From the NCBI GenBank assembly GCA_017394605.1, contig JAFPXU010000117.1:1-60909 (forward strand): a DNA stretch of 60,909 nucleotides, written 5' to 3'. The notes below the pieces were generated by a model, which was not told where the DNA came from, made no database searches, and saw only the letters and a list, made by a program, of their open reading frames with translations. This document shows positions 43,866 through 52,388 of the stretch, in pieces. How positions within the stretch are numbered: position 1 is the stretch's first letter; each line of letters starts with the position of its first letter. The position numbers and the translations under genes were made by a program. Origin of the DNA: Clostridia bacterium (GTDB taxonomy: Bacteria; Bacillota_A; Clostridia; Christensenellales; CAG-138).

Positions 43866-43899
43866 AACTATTCGTTAAAGTTGTGTTTAACGAATAGTT
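43866..43899. repeat. perfect 14-bp inverted repeat at the recombinase promoter
   Basis: AACTATTCGTTAAA (43866-43879) and TTTAACGAATAGTT (43886-43899) are exact inverted copies around a 6-bp centre GTTGTG. No T-run follows, so it is not a simple terminator. The right half lies inside the promoter of the recombinase gene, making it a candidate operator. The 14-6-14 architecture also resembles a tyrosine-recombinase core site. Confidence 0.8.
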
Positions 43900-43909
43900 G
43901 TGTTAAAAT
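43881..43909 (+). promoter_or_regulatory. promoter of the tyrosine recombinase gene
   Basis: TTGTGT (43881-43886), a 17-bp spacer and TAAAAT (43904-43909) with an extended TG (43901-43902). The right arm of the inverted repeat occupies the spacer. GGAGG (43938-43942) is the ribosome-binding site for ATG 43948. Confidence 0.6.
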
Positions 43910-43947
43910 CTCCGTATCTTCCCCGGGAAGGTTTTTCGGAGGTTTTT

Positions 43948-45000
43948 ATGAAAGAGTCTACCTATCAGGATTCCAAAAACAAATCCTATACTCTCAAAAT
44001 CCGCGAAGTTCAGAAAGAACTTCCGGAATTTTGCGGAGAATATTTCAGAAGCCTTTCCAATATGAACATGTCCGTGCTGACGAGGTACGGTTACGCGGTG
44101 GACCTGAGGGGATTTTTCCGGTTTCTTACGGAGGAGGTTCCCCTGTTTTCCGGTACCACTCCCCTGTCCTTTACGATCGATGATCTAAAAAAGGTCACGT
44201 CCAACCATATCGATCTTTATCTTGAGTACGTCTCCGTATATGAGAAAAACGATCAGGAGATCAGCAACGGTGAGAACGGCCGCGCGAGAAAGCTTGCCGC
44301 TGTCCGGTCCTTTTTCAAGTATTATTTCAAGCACCAGTACCTGGATTCCAATGTCGCGGCGCTTGTGGAATCTCCGAAGCTTCATGAGCACGCGATCATC
44401 CGCCTCGAGCCGAACGAGGTCGCCGTACTGCTCGATCAGGCGGAAAGCGGTGCCAATCTGACGGATAAACAGCGTCAGTTCCATAAGAACACGCAGCTCA
44501 GGGACATCGCCATCCTGACCCTGTTCCTCGGTACGGGGATCCGTATCAGCGAGCTGGTCGGTATAAACGTGAACGATATCGATTTCGACAACTACGCGTT
44601 TACCATTACGAGAAAAGGCGGAAAGCAGGATATCCTGTCCTTCGGCGAGGAAGTCGCGGGCGCTTTGAAGGATTACGCGGACCAGCGCAAGAACATGAGC
44701 CCCCTCGAAGGACATGAGAACGCGTTCTTCCTGTCCCTTCAGAACCGTCGCATCACGGTGCGCGCCGTGGAGAATCTGGTGAAAAAGTACGCCTCCTCCG
44801 CCGTTCCGCTCAAAAAAATAACGCCGCACAAGCTCAGAAGCACGTACGGCACAATGCTGTATCAGGAATCGCAGGATATCTATCTTGTCGCGGACGTGCT
44901 CGGTCATAAGGATGTCAATACGACGAGAAAGCACTACGCGGCGCAGTCAAGGGACAACAAGCGCGCGGCGGCAAGGATGATCCATCTGCGCGACGACTGA
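43948..45000 (+). CDS. tyrosine-type site-specific recombinase (XerC/XerD family)
   Basis: 350 residues. A SAM-like N-terminal core-binding domain (about 20-130) is followed by the catalytic domain. The first Arg is in GTGIRISELVG (near 197), then HKLR in ITPHKLRSTYG (near 293-296), and LGHKDVNTTRKHYAA with His near 320 and the nucleophilic Tyr near 331. The catalytic set appears complete. It is chromosomal, with no integrase-like neighbours, so a housekeeping Xer-like or a regulated inversion role is possible. Clostridial mutS/miaB regions often carry such a gene near lexA; lexA is not seen here. A GTG upstream at 43900 is rejected because ATG 43948 has a strong GGAGG. Confidence 0.9.
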   Translation: MKESTYQDSKNKSYTLKIREVQKELPEFCGEYFRSLSNMNMSVLTRYGYAVDLRGFFRFLTEEVPLFSGTTPLSFTIDDLKKVTSNHIDLYLEYVSVYEKNDQEISNGENGRARKLAAVRSFFKYYFKHQYLDSNVAALVESPKLHEHAIIRLEPNEVAVLLDQAESGANLTDKQRQFHKNTQLRDIAILTLFLGTGIRISELVGINVNDIDFDNYAFTITRKGGKQDILSFGEEVAGALKDYADQRKNMSPLEGHENAFFLSLQNRRITVRAVENLVKKYASSAVPLKKITPHKLRSTYGTMLYQESQDIYLVADVLGHKDVNTTRKHYAAQSRDNKRAAARMIHLRDD

Positions 45001-45004
45001 CCGG

Positions 45005-45289
45005 TTATTTATGATATTTGAACGGCGTGTCCGCGAAATCGAACGCGTGCTCATCCATATCCATGATGATTTCCCCGATTTTGATTTCTTCATAATCGGG
45101 GATATTGCTGTCCAGACATTTGAAGCAATTATCGCACTTCTTTGACGGATCAAGATCGCAGCGGTCGTCTTCTTCCCCGCTATCGTCCCATTCCCCATCG
45201 TCTACATCGTGCGAATCGGATTCGTCGATCGGGAAATTGTCTTCCTCTATGATTTCCATTTCTTCGGAATCATGCAGAAAATCTTTCAT
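45005..45289 (-). CDS. small acidic Cys-motif protein, putative metal-binding
   Basis: 94 residues, about one third Asp/Glu. A cysteine cluster RCDLDPSKKCDNCFKCLD (C-x7-C-x2-C-x2-C) suggests binding of zinc or an Fe-S centre. AGGAGAAAAGG sits just before the ATG. It is the last gene of the miaB-mutS operon, 16 nt after the PLP lyase gene, and ends 4 nt from the convergent recombinase stop. Function unknown; the Cys motif and the repeated association with this operon in Clostridia suggest a conserved protein (association recalled, not tested). Confidence 0.75.
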   Translation of the reverse strand: MKDFLHDSEEMEIIEEDNFPIDESDSHDVDDGEWDDSGEEDDRCDLDPSKKCDNCFKCLDSNIPDYEEIKIGEIIMDMDEHAFDFADTPFKYHK

Positions 45290-45305
45290 CCTTTTCTCCT
45301 CAGGT

Positions 45306-46553
45306 TCAGTTGTTAAGAAAATGATCGTAAACGATCATGGCAGCGATCCTGCCGTGTGCGTATGTCAGGCTGCCCTGCATATAGGCGGTATACGGCTCGA
45401 TGACCGGTCCGTCGGCGCTCAGCTCGCTGGTCGCTCCCTGAATAAACGTTCCCGCCGCCATGATGACCGGTGCGTCGTATCCCGGCATATCCCAGGCTTC
45501 CGGCACGACGTTGCTGTCCACGGGAGAGGCTTTCTGAATGCAGCGGCAGAACGCGATCAGTTCGTCCGCTGAATTGAAACGCACAGACTGAACGGTATCG
45601 CTTCTGTATGCGTCCTTATCCGGAAGCGTATCGAATCCGAGCCGCTGAAAGACGGCGGAAAACAGTACAGCGGTCTTTAAGCATTCCGCAACGATATGCG
45701 GTGCCATGAAGATGCCCTGATAGAACAATCTGTAGTCGCCTGCGTACGAGCCGACTTCGGCGCCGAGTCCCGGAACGGTCAGACGGTCGGCAATCTCCGC
45801 GACATATTCGCTCTTCCCCGCCACGTATCCTCCTGTCGGCGCAAGTCCGCCGCCGGGATTCTTGATGAGCGATCCTGCGATCACGTCCGCACCGTACGCG
45901 GTCGGTTCGTTGATCTCGCAGAACTCGCAGTAGCAGTTATCGACGAAAATGATCGCTTTCGGATTCAGATAATGGACCAGTGAGAATACCTCCTCAAGAT
46001 CCCTCTGACCAAGTGATTTGCGCCAGGAATAGCCCCGTGAGCGCTGAAAATACACGATACGGACGTCGTCCGTCATTTTTGCCTCGATCATCTGCTGGTC
46101 GATCTCGAAGTTTTCCGTCAGGTCGATCTGTTCGTAACGGATACCATATGCTTTCAGCGAATGCTTGGCGTTTCCGCGGATTCCGATTGCTTCTTCCAGC
46201 GTGTCGTAAGGTTTTCCCGTGACGGAAAGGATCTTGTCGCCGGGCTTTGTAAGCCCTGCGATCGCGGTAAAGATCGCGTGGGTGCCGTTTACGAACTGGG
46301 GACGTACGAGAGCCGACTCCGACTGCAGAGCGAATGAAAACACGATATCGAGCGTATCCCTGCTGATATCGTCATAACCATATCCCGTAGAAGGATTGAA
46401 ATGCCTTGTCGCGACACCCGCATTCTGAAAAGCCTCCAGGACTCTCGCCTGCGTGACGGTTTCAACGGAATGGATCCGGGCAAAAGCCTCGGAACAGGTC
46501 CGTTCCGCTCTCCAGATGTTTTCCTTCGCCAGATCCGATATCTGAATGCTCAT
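45306..46553 (-). CDS. methionine gamma-lyase-family PLP protein (aluminium-resistance annotated)
   Basis: 415 residues, the PF06838 group: FNPSTGYGYDDISRDTLD near the N-terminus, RPQFVNGTHAIFTAI, IFVDNCYCEFCE, and the PLP-lysine region GSLIKNPGGGLAPTGGY. The substrate is not established; names such as YnbB or aluminium resistance protein are historical. It overlaps miaA by 4 nt (ATGA) with GGAGG upstream, so it belongs to the mismatch-repair/tRNA operon. Confidence 0.9.
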   Translation of the reverse strand: MSIQISDLAKENIWRAERTCSEAFARIHSVETVTQARVLEAFQNAGVATRHFNPSTGYGYDDISRDTLDIVFSFALQSESALVRPQFVNGTHAIFTAIAGLTKPGDKILSVTGKPYDTLEEAIGIRGNAKHSLKAYGIRYEQIDLTENFEIDQQMIEAKMTDDVRIVYFQRSRGYSWRKSLGQRDLEEVFSLVHYLNPKAIIFVDNCYCEFCEINEPTAYGADVIAGSLIKNPGGGLAPTGGYVAGKSEYVAEIADRLTVPGLGAEVGSYAGDYRLFYQGIFMAPHIVAECLKTAVLFSAVFQRLGFDTLPDKDAYRSDTVQSVRFNSADELIAFCRCIQKASPVDSNVVPEAWDMPGYDAPVIMAAGTFIQGATSELSADGPVIEPYTAYMQGSLTYAHGRIAAMIVYDHFLNN

Positions 46554-47491
46554 GGTTCCTCCAATCTTTCATTGACTGTTTCCACCGCTTTTTCAAGAAG
46601 ATCCGGATCGTGAAGATCGAACCAGACGATCCTTTTGTCGCGGTTGAACCAGGTCAGCTGCCGTTTCGCGAAATGCCTTGTTTCCGTTTTGATCTGATCG
46701 ACCGCCTCGGAAAGACTGATCATTCCGTCGAAATACCGGAACAGCTGCCTGTATCCGAGCGCCTGCATGGCGGGAAGCGACCGATCGGAATAATGCCCGT
46801 AAATTGCCCTTGCTTCGTCGATAAGGCCATCCACAATCATTTTGTCGACCCGAAGCTCAATGCGCTTATAGAGGTCTTCTCGTGCCGTTTTGAGGCCGAT
46901 CTGAACCGAAGAGTACGGCGGTACGCGTTCTTCTTCGTTGCGGAAATCATTTCCGAACGAGGAGAGCGGTTTTCCGGTCAGCGTATATACTTCCAGCGCG
47001 CGCACGATCCGTTTGGCGTCGTTTTCATGGATCCGTTTCGCCAGTTCCGGATCGGTTTCCTTAAATCGAGCGTAGCAATTGTGCGGATCCTGTTCATATT
47101 CCAGGCGGATCTGTTCGCGTACATCCGGATCGGACGGAACCGCGAATCCCAAAGGATCCACCATGGAGGAAATGTAAAGCCCGCTTCCCCCCGCCACGAC
47201 CGGAAGCTTTCCTTCCGAAAGAAGTCTGTCCAGGACCGGGAAAGCCATCTGTTTGAAGCGCGCAACGGAAAACCCCGCGTCATCGATCTCCACACAGTCG
47301 ATCATATGGTGTTTGACGCGAGCCTGTTCCTCTTTGCTCGGTTTGGCTGAGCCGATATCCATTTCTCTGTAGACCTGAACGGAATCCGCGCTGACGATCT
47401 CCGAACCGTAATGTTCGGCAAGATCCAGCGCCAGGGCGGATTTACCCGTCGCGGTGGGACCGACGATGCAGATGATAAAGGGATCGCGCAT
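46550..47491 (-). CDS. miaA: tRNA dimethylallyltransferase
   Basis: 313 residues. The P-loop IVGPTATGKSALALDLAE, VSADSVQVYREMDIGSAKP and the tRNA-contact region GYRQLFRYFDG are intact. It adds dimethylallyl to A37 of UNN-reading tRNAs; MiaB, encoded in the same operon, then methylthiolates that base. The DMAPP donor comes from the MEP pathway (dxr, ispG in this window). It begins 1 nt after mutL. Confidence 0.96.
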   Translation of the reverse strand: MRDPFIICIVGPTATGKSALALDLAEHYGSEIVSADSVQVYREMDIGSAKPSKEEQARVKHHMIDCVEIDDAGFSVARFKQMAFPVLDRLLSEGKLPVVAGGSGLYISSMVDPLGFAVPSDPDVREQIRLEYEQDPHNCYARFKETDPELAKRIHENDAKRIVRALEVYTLTGKPLSSFGNDFRNEEERVPPYSSVQIGLKTAREDLYKRIELRVDKMIVDGLIDEARAIYGHYSDRSLPAMQALGYRQLFRYFDGMISLSEAVDQIKTETRHFAKRQLTWFNRDKRIVWFDLHDPDLLEKAVETVNERLEEP

Positions 47492-47492
47492 A

Positions 47493-49340
47493 TCAGAAAA
47501 CCCGCTTGAACATTTTTTCGAAGTCCAGTTTCGTATAGCAGACCATTACGGGACGTCCGTGCGGACATGTGAGAGGAATGCCGTTTTCCTGAAACTGCCT
47601 GAGAAGTCGGGCAATCTCTTCATTGCTGATGGATTCCGTCACCTTGATGGCGTGTTTGCAGGAAGACTGGATCAGAACGGACCGGCAGTAATCCTTCGCG
47701 TCCGGGCGAACGCCCGAGGCAAGACCGTCCGCTACGTCAATGACGGAGACCGGCGGAAGGATGGCACCGTTCAGGACGGGGGTCGCGCATACGTCCACCG
47801 AGTGACCGTCATCCGGGAATTCAAGTTCGTATCCGAACGCAGAAATCTCGTCCAGATTGCTCTTCAGCGCTTCGTACTCGATATCCGTGACACGGACATG
47901 GATCGGCGTGAGAAGCCGCTGCGAAGCGGTCTCAATCTCGCGGGACATGTATTTCTCATACAGCGTCCGTTCATGCGCGGCATGCTGGTCGATAAAGAAT
48001 ACCTTGTCTCCCTGCTCCACAATCCAGTACCCGGAAAAGACAGCGCCGACGATCTTTACCGGATCGCCGTCGAACGTATCCAGCTGCGGCCCGGGTTCCT
48101 GTATATCCGAAGAACGCTTCCGGATGTTGAAAACGGGCAGAGTGTCCTTCGGCTGTTCGGAAACGGTCTTTACGGAAAAACCTCCGGAAGTCTTATAGGA
48201 AACGGCAACGTCGGAACGGGGTCCGGCATAGACGGTATCTGCATGGTGAAAGTTTGTAGACGCAGGCGTCGGAACGGAAACGGCGGCGGGACGCTTATCA
48301 GGCTCATGCTGGACCTCCCTGCCATAGAATACCGGTTTTTCAACGCTTCGTTTTGTTCCTTCCAGCGTATTCCTGCACGCGTTCAGAACCGCGTCGCAGA
48401 CCCGTCTTTCGTCCGCAAACCTTACCTCCATCTTGCTCGGATGGACGTTGACATCCACTTCGCGTATATCGAGAGAAAGGTTCAGAACGGCGTATGGGAA
48501 ACGTCCGGACATAAGCTTTGTCTGGTAGGCGTCCACAACCGCAAAACCGACGGATCTGGAATTGATGTAACGCTGATTCAGAAAGAATGACAATCTGGAA
48601 CGGTTCGGATAACTCAGTTCTCCCGTTCCGATGAATCCGCTGACTGAGATATAGCCGTCCGAATACCCGACTTCACGGATGCAGCGGACCAGATCGCTGC
48701 CGTAGATGGCATAGATCGCCGTTTTCAGATCTCCGTCACCGTAGGAACGGTATACCGTTTTTCCGTTATTGACATAGGTAAAAGCAATATTCGGATAGGC
48801 CATGATCATCCTGGAGAGATAATCGCCGATATATCCCGCTTCCGTGCGGGCGCTTTTCAGGAATTTATATCTCGCGGGTGTTTTGGAGAAGAGATTGAGG
48901 ACCTCAATCGAGGTGCCTGCGGGACAGGCGCACGGTGTTTCGGAGACTACTTTTCCGTAATGGATCATAATCTCCGTACCGCTTTCGCAATCCTTCGTTC
49001 TTGTTTTCATGGTGATCTCGGAAACGGACGCGATCGAGGCAAGCGCCTCGCCGCGGAATCCAAGCGTACCGATCATCGAGATATCTTCCGGGGTCCTGAT
49101 CTTGCTTGTGGCGTGAGGAAGAAACGCTGTCCTGCAGTCGGAAGCGTCGATTCCGGAACCATTGTCCGTTACGCGGATCTCGTCGATCCCGCCGTTCAGG
49201 ATCTCCACCGAAACGGCGTCCGCCCCGGCGTCGATCGCGTTTTCAACGAGCTCCTTCACAACGGATGAAGGACGTTCCACCACTTCTCCCGCGGCGATCA
49301 GATTTGCGACATGCGGCGGCAATACTTTGATTTCTGGCAT
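47493..49340 (-). CDS. mutL: DNA mismatch repair protein MutL
   Basis: 615 residues. The GHKL ATPase domain shows GEVVERPSSVVKELVENAIDAGAD, DNGSGID and GFRGEALASIASV. The C-terminal domain has the endonuclease metal motif DQHAAHERTLYE, so this MutL nicks DNA itself, as in bacteria without MutH. The middle linker (about 330-400) is poorly conserved. It lies 5 nt after mutS on the same transcript. Confidence 0.96.
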   Translation of the reverse strand: MPEIKVLPPHVANLIAAGEVVERPSSVVKELVENAIDAGADAVSVEILNGGIDEIRVTDNGSGIDASDCRTAFLPHATSKIRTPEDISMIGTLGFRGEALASIASVSEITMKTRTKDCESGTEIMIHYGKVVSETPCACPAGTSIEVLNLFSKTPARYKFLKSARTEAGYIGDYLSRMIMAYPNIAFTYVNNGKTVYRSYGDGDLKTAIYAIYGSDLVRCIREVGYSDGYISVSGFIGTGELSYPNRSRLSFFLNQRYINSRSVGFAVVDAYQTKLMSGRFPYAVLNLSLDIREVDVNVHPSKMEVRFADERRVCDAVLNACRNTLEGTKRSVEKPVFYGREVQHEPDKRPAAVSVPTPASTNFHHADTVYAGPRSDVAVSYKTSGGFSVKTVSEQPKDTLPVFNIRKRSSDIQEPGPQLDTFDGDPVKIVGAVFSGYWIVEQGDKVFFIDQHAAHERTLYEKYMSREIETASQRLLTPIHVRVTDIEYEALKSNLDEISAFGYELEFPDDGHSVDVCATPVLNGAILPPVSVIDVADGLASGVRPDAKDYCRSVLIQSSCKHAIKVTESISNEEIARLLRQFQENGIPLTCPHGRPVMVCYTKLDFEKMFKRVF

Positions 49341-49345
49341 GGAGG

Positions 49346-51976
49346 TCAGTCTCCCTTCGTGACGACGGATTTCAGAACGTACAGCTGGTCAAGCGCCTCT
49401 TTCGGAGACATGGAATCCGGGTCGATCTCTTTCAGAAGCCTTGTCAGAACCGCTTCCCTGTTATCGTCGAACAGGGAAGTCTGCACGAACTGCGGCTGTT
49501 TCGCGGGCGTCTGTTCAGGCGTGTTTTCCTGTTTCCTGTTGATGTCCGCGTTTTCCAGATCGTACAGGATCTTTTTCGCGCGGTTCAGAACCTCTTTCGG
49601 GAGTCCCGCCAGCCTTGCGACCTGGATCCCGAAACTCTTGTCGCCGCTTCCCTTGACGATGCGGCGCAAAAACAGGATATCCTCCCCCACTTCCTTGACG
49701 GAGATGCGGTAGTTGACGACACCTGCGATCTTGTCCTCAAGCTCGGTCAGTTCATGGTAATGGGTCGCGAACAGCGTTTTCGCGCCGCAGAGCTTTTTGT
49801 CCGCGATATGCTCGAGGATTGCCCATGCGATGCTCAGACCGTCGAACGTGCTCGTTCCCCTTCCGATCTCGTCGAGAATGAGAAGGCTTTTCGAGGTGGC
49901 GTTATTGATGATGTTCGCCATCTCGCTCATCTCGACCATGAAGGTGCTCTGCCCGGACGCGAGGTCATCGCTGGCGCCGATCCTTGTAAAGATTCGGTCC
50001 ACGATGCAGATATCCGCGAAACTCGCAGGTATGAACGAGCCGATGTGCGCCATAAGCGTGATCAGCGCGACCTGGCGCATGTACGTGCTCTTGCCTGCCA
50101 TATTCGGACCGGTGATGATCAGAAGACGGTTGTCCGAGTTGTCAAGATAGACATCGTTCGGGATGAACCGTTCCCTGGAATTGTTTTCAACGATCGGATG
50201 ACGTCCCTGACGGATGTGGATGATGCCGTCCTCGGTAATGTTCGGACGGGTGTATCCGTGGTCGGCGGCGACCGTCGCGAGCGACTGGAAACAGTCGACC
50301 ATGGCAATCAGGTCCGCGTTTTTCTGCAGCTTTTCTGTATATGTGAGGAGCGTGTCCCGGAGTTCCGAGAAGAGTTTCAGCTCGAGCGCGAGGATCTTTT
50401 CGTCTGCGCCGAGGATCGTGTCCTCCATCTCCTTGAGTTCCGGCGTGATGAAGCGCTCGGCGTTCGCGAGCGTCTGTTTGCGGATGTAATGCTCCGGCAC
50501 CTGGTCGAAATTGGACCGTGTCACCTCGATATAATAGCCGAATACGCGGTTGTATCCGATGCGGAGCTTCTTGATGCCGGTATTGTTCCGCTCCGCCTGC
50601 TCGAAATCCTGCAGCCACTGGTGGCTGTTTTCACGGATCGAACGGAGTTCATCGATTTCCTGACTGTAGCCCGGGCGGATGAATCCACCGTCGCGGATCA
50701 CCGCGGGAGGATCGTCGACAATCGCGGCATGGAGCGTGTTCTTGAGTTCCGTGAGCTCGTCCGTTTCGTCCAGAAAGCGGCGGATCCCGGCGGAAGAACA
50801 CTTGGACAGCAGCATTTTCAGTTCCGGTATCGCGTCCAGCGTCGCGGCGAGCGCGTTGCAGTCCCTCGCGTTCAGCGTTCCGTAGACGATCTTGCTGCAG
50901 AGGCGCTCGATGTCCGACATCGCGGAAAGCCTGTCCCTTACGGCGGCGCGCAGCAGCACGTCCTTGACGAACTCCTCCACGGAATCCTGTCTGAAACAGA
51001 TCGCTTCCCTGCTCTGCAGCGGACGGTCGATCCAGTCGTGCAGCTTTCTCGATCCCATCGAGGTGCAGGACGCGTTCAGAAGGCTCAGCAGCGTGTTCTT
51101 CCGGTTTCCGTCCGTCCTCAGCGGCATCGTCAGCTCCAGATTCCGCCTGGTTGCCGTGTCGAGCACCATAAAGGAGGAATGGTTCACGACGGAGATCCTG
51201 TGGATATGCGAAAGGGAATTGCGCTGCGTCTCCTCCAGATAGGACATGAGCGCGCCGGCGGACGACACGGCGGCGGGCATGGATTCGCAGCCGTATCCGG
51301 AAAGGGACGCGATCTGGAAATGCCGGATCAGCCGTTCGTAAGCAGATTTATACGCATAGAAACTGTCGGAGTATTTCTGCACGTAATAGGCGGGCAGAAC
51401 ATATTTCGAGAAAGCGGAAACACCGTACAGCGCCTCGTTTACGAGGATCTCGGTCGGATGAACGCGGGTGATCTCGTCGATCAGCGCGCGGACGCGGTCT
51501 CCCTCCGTGATCTCCTCCACCATAAAGGAACCGGTCGACACGTCGCAGTAGGCAAGACCGCAGGCACGGTCGGAAAGGAACGCGGAGGCGATATAATTGT
51601 TCTCCTCCTTTTCGAGCATCTGATCCTCGATGACCGTTCCGGGCGTGATGATGCGGATCACATCGCGCTCCACCAGACCCTTGGCAAGCGCGGGATCCTC
51701 CATCTGCTCGCAGATGGCCACCTTGTATCCTTTCGAGATCAGGCGGGAAACGTACGTGTCGACCGCGTGAAACGGCACGCCGCACATGGGCGCGCGCTCA
51801 GAAAGCCCGCAGTCTCTTCCCGTCAGGGTCAGATCGAGTTCCTTTGACGCCGTGGCGGCGTCGTCGAAGAACATCTCATAGAAGTCCCCGAGCCGGAAAA
51901 ACAGGAGACAGTCCTTGTATTTTTCTTTGATTTCGAGATACTGACGCATCATGGGCGTCATTCCCTGCTGAACCAT
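49346..51976 (-). CDS. mutS: DNA mismatch repair protein MutS
   Basis: 876 residues, full length. The N-terminal mismatch wedge is LGDFYEMFFDDA (Phe-x-Glu). The lever and clamp are followed by the ATPase: GPNMAGKSTYMRQVALI (Walker A), LLILDEIGRGTSTFDGLSI (Walker B) and FATHYHEL. The C-terminus (VQTSLFDD) resembles a beta-clamp-binding peptide. The start MVQQGMTPMMRQYLEIK has an AAGGGATA upstream. It follows ylbF by 22 nt. Confidence 0.97.
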   Translation of the reverse strand: MVQQGMTPMMRQYLEIKEKYKDCLLFFRLGDFYEMFFDDAATASKELDLTLTGRDCGLSERAPMCGVPFHAVDTYVSRLISKGYKVAICEQMEDPALAKGLVERDVIRIITPGTVIEDQMLEKEENNYIASAFLSDRACGLAYCDVSTGSFMVEEITEGDRVRALIDEITRVHPTEILVNEALYGVSAFSKYVLPAYYVQKYSDSFYAYKSAYERLIRHFQIASLSGYGCESMPAAVSSAGALMSYLEETQRNSLSHIHRISVVNHSSFMVLDTATRRNLELTMPLRTDGNRKNTLLSLLNASCTSMGSRKLHDWIDRPLQSREAICFRQDSVEEFVKDVLLRAAVRDRLSAMSDIERLCSKIVYGTLNARDCNALAATLDAIPELKMLLSKCSSAGIRRFLDETDELTELKNTLHAAIVDDPPAVIRDGGFIRPGYSQEIDELRSIRENSHQWLQDFEQAERNNTGIKKLRIGYNRVFGYYIEVTRSNFDQVPEHYIRKQTLANAERFITPELKEMEDTILGADEKILALELKLFSELRDTLLTYTEKLQKNADLIAMVDCFQSLATVAADHGYTRPNITEDGIIHIRQGRHPIVENNSRERFIPNDVYLDNSDNRLLIITGPNMAGKSTYMRQVALITLMAHIGSFIPASFADICIVDRIFTRIGASDDLASGQSTFMVEMSEMANIINNATSKSLLILDEIGRGTSTFDGLSIAWAILEHIADKKLCGAKTLFATHYHELTELEDKIAGVVNYRISVKEVGEDILFLRRIVKGSGDKSFGIQVARLAGLPKEVLNRAKKILYDLENADINRKQENTPEQTPAKQPQFVQTSLFDDNREAVLTRLLKEIDPDSMSPKEALDQLYVLKSVVTKGD

Positions 51977-51998
51977 GAAATATCCCTTTTCTCTTATC

Positions 51999-52388
51999 TC
52001 AGTGAGCGCAGCCCGAGCATCCGGAGCAGTCTCCGCTGCATCCGGGTGCCTGATCGGATCCGATGCAGGCGTTGATCTCGCGGTTGACCGATGCGACCAG
52101 ATTCTGGAAATCCTGCTCCGCGGTCATCAGGCCGGAGAACAGCGGATTCTCGTACAGCTGCTGCTGAAGCCTCTCCATGTCCGCCGAAGCCGCGATGGCA
52201 TCCTCCTTGTCCAGATCCGGGGACGACATCATATCATACACATCCTGCCGTTTCTGATGAAACGAGCGGATAAGTTCCGTCAGCGCGTCGTCTTCCGCCA
52301 CGCGGTGCCTCGCTACAAGCACCTTCTGAAATTCTTCCGATTCCGCAAGGGATACGCCGAGTTCCCTCGCTATTTCAATCGTTGTCAT
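51999..52388 (-). CDS. YlbF/YmcA-family protein with Cys-rich C-terminus
   Basis: 129 residues. The helical Com_YlbF domain spans about 5-110. The C-terminal tail CIGSDQAPGCSGDCSGCSGCAH has five cysteines. In Bacillus, YlbF, YmcA and YaaT form the RicAFT complex, which binds [4Fe-4S] clusters and assists RNase Y in mRNA maturation; cysteines in the C-termini bind the clusters. This protein may be the cluster-carrying member (inference). The gene overlaps miaB, itself an Fe-S enzyme gene, by 14 nt. YaaT is not in the window. Confidence 0.85.
   Translation of the reverse strand: MTTIEIARELGVSLAESEEFQKVLVARHRVAEDDALTELIRSFHQKRQDVYDMMSSPDLDKEDAIAASADMERLQQQLYENPLFSGLMTAEQDFQNLVASVNREINACIGSDQAPGCSGDCSGCSGCAH

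Noticed and set aside
43866..43899. Inverted repeat as a rho-independent terminator of rnhA or as a canonical dif site
   Set aside because: No T-run follows on either strand, and arm orientation and sequence do not fit known Xer dif consensus; kept as an unexplained repeat instead.
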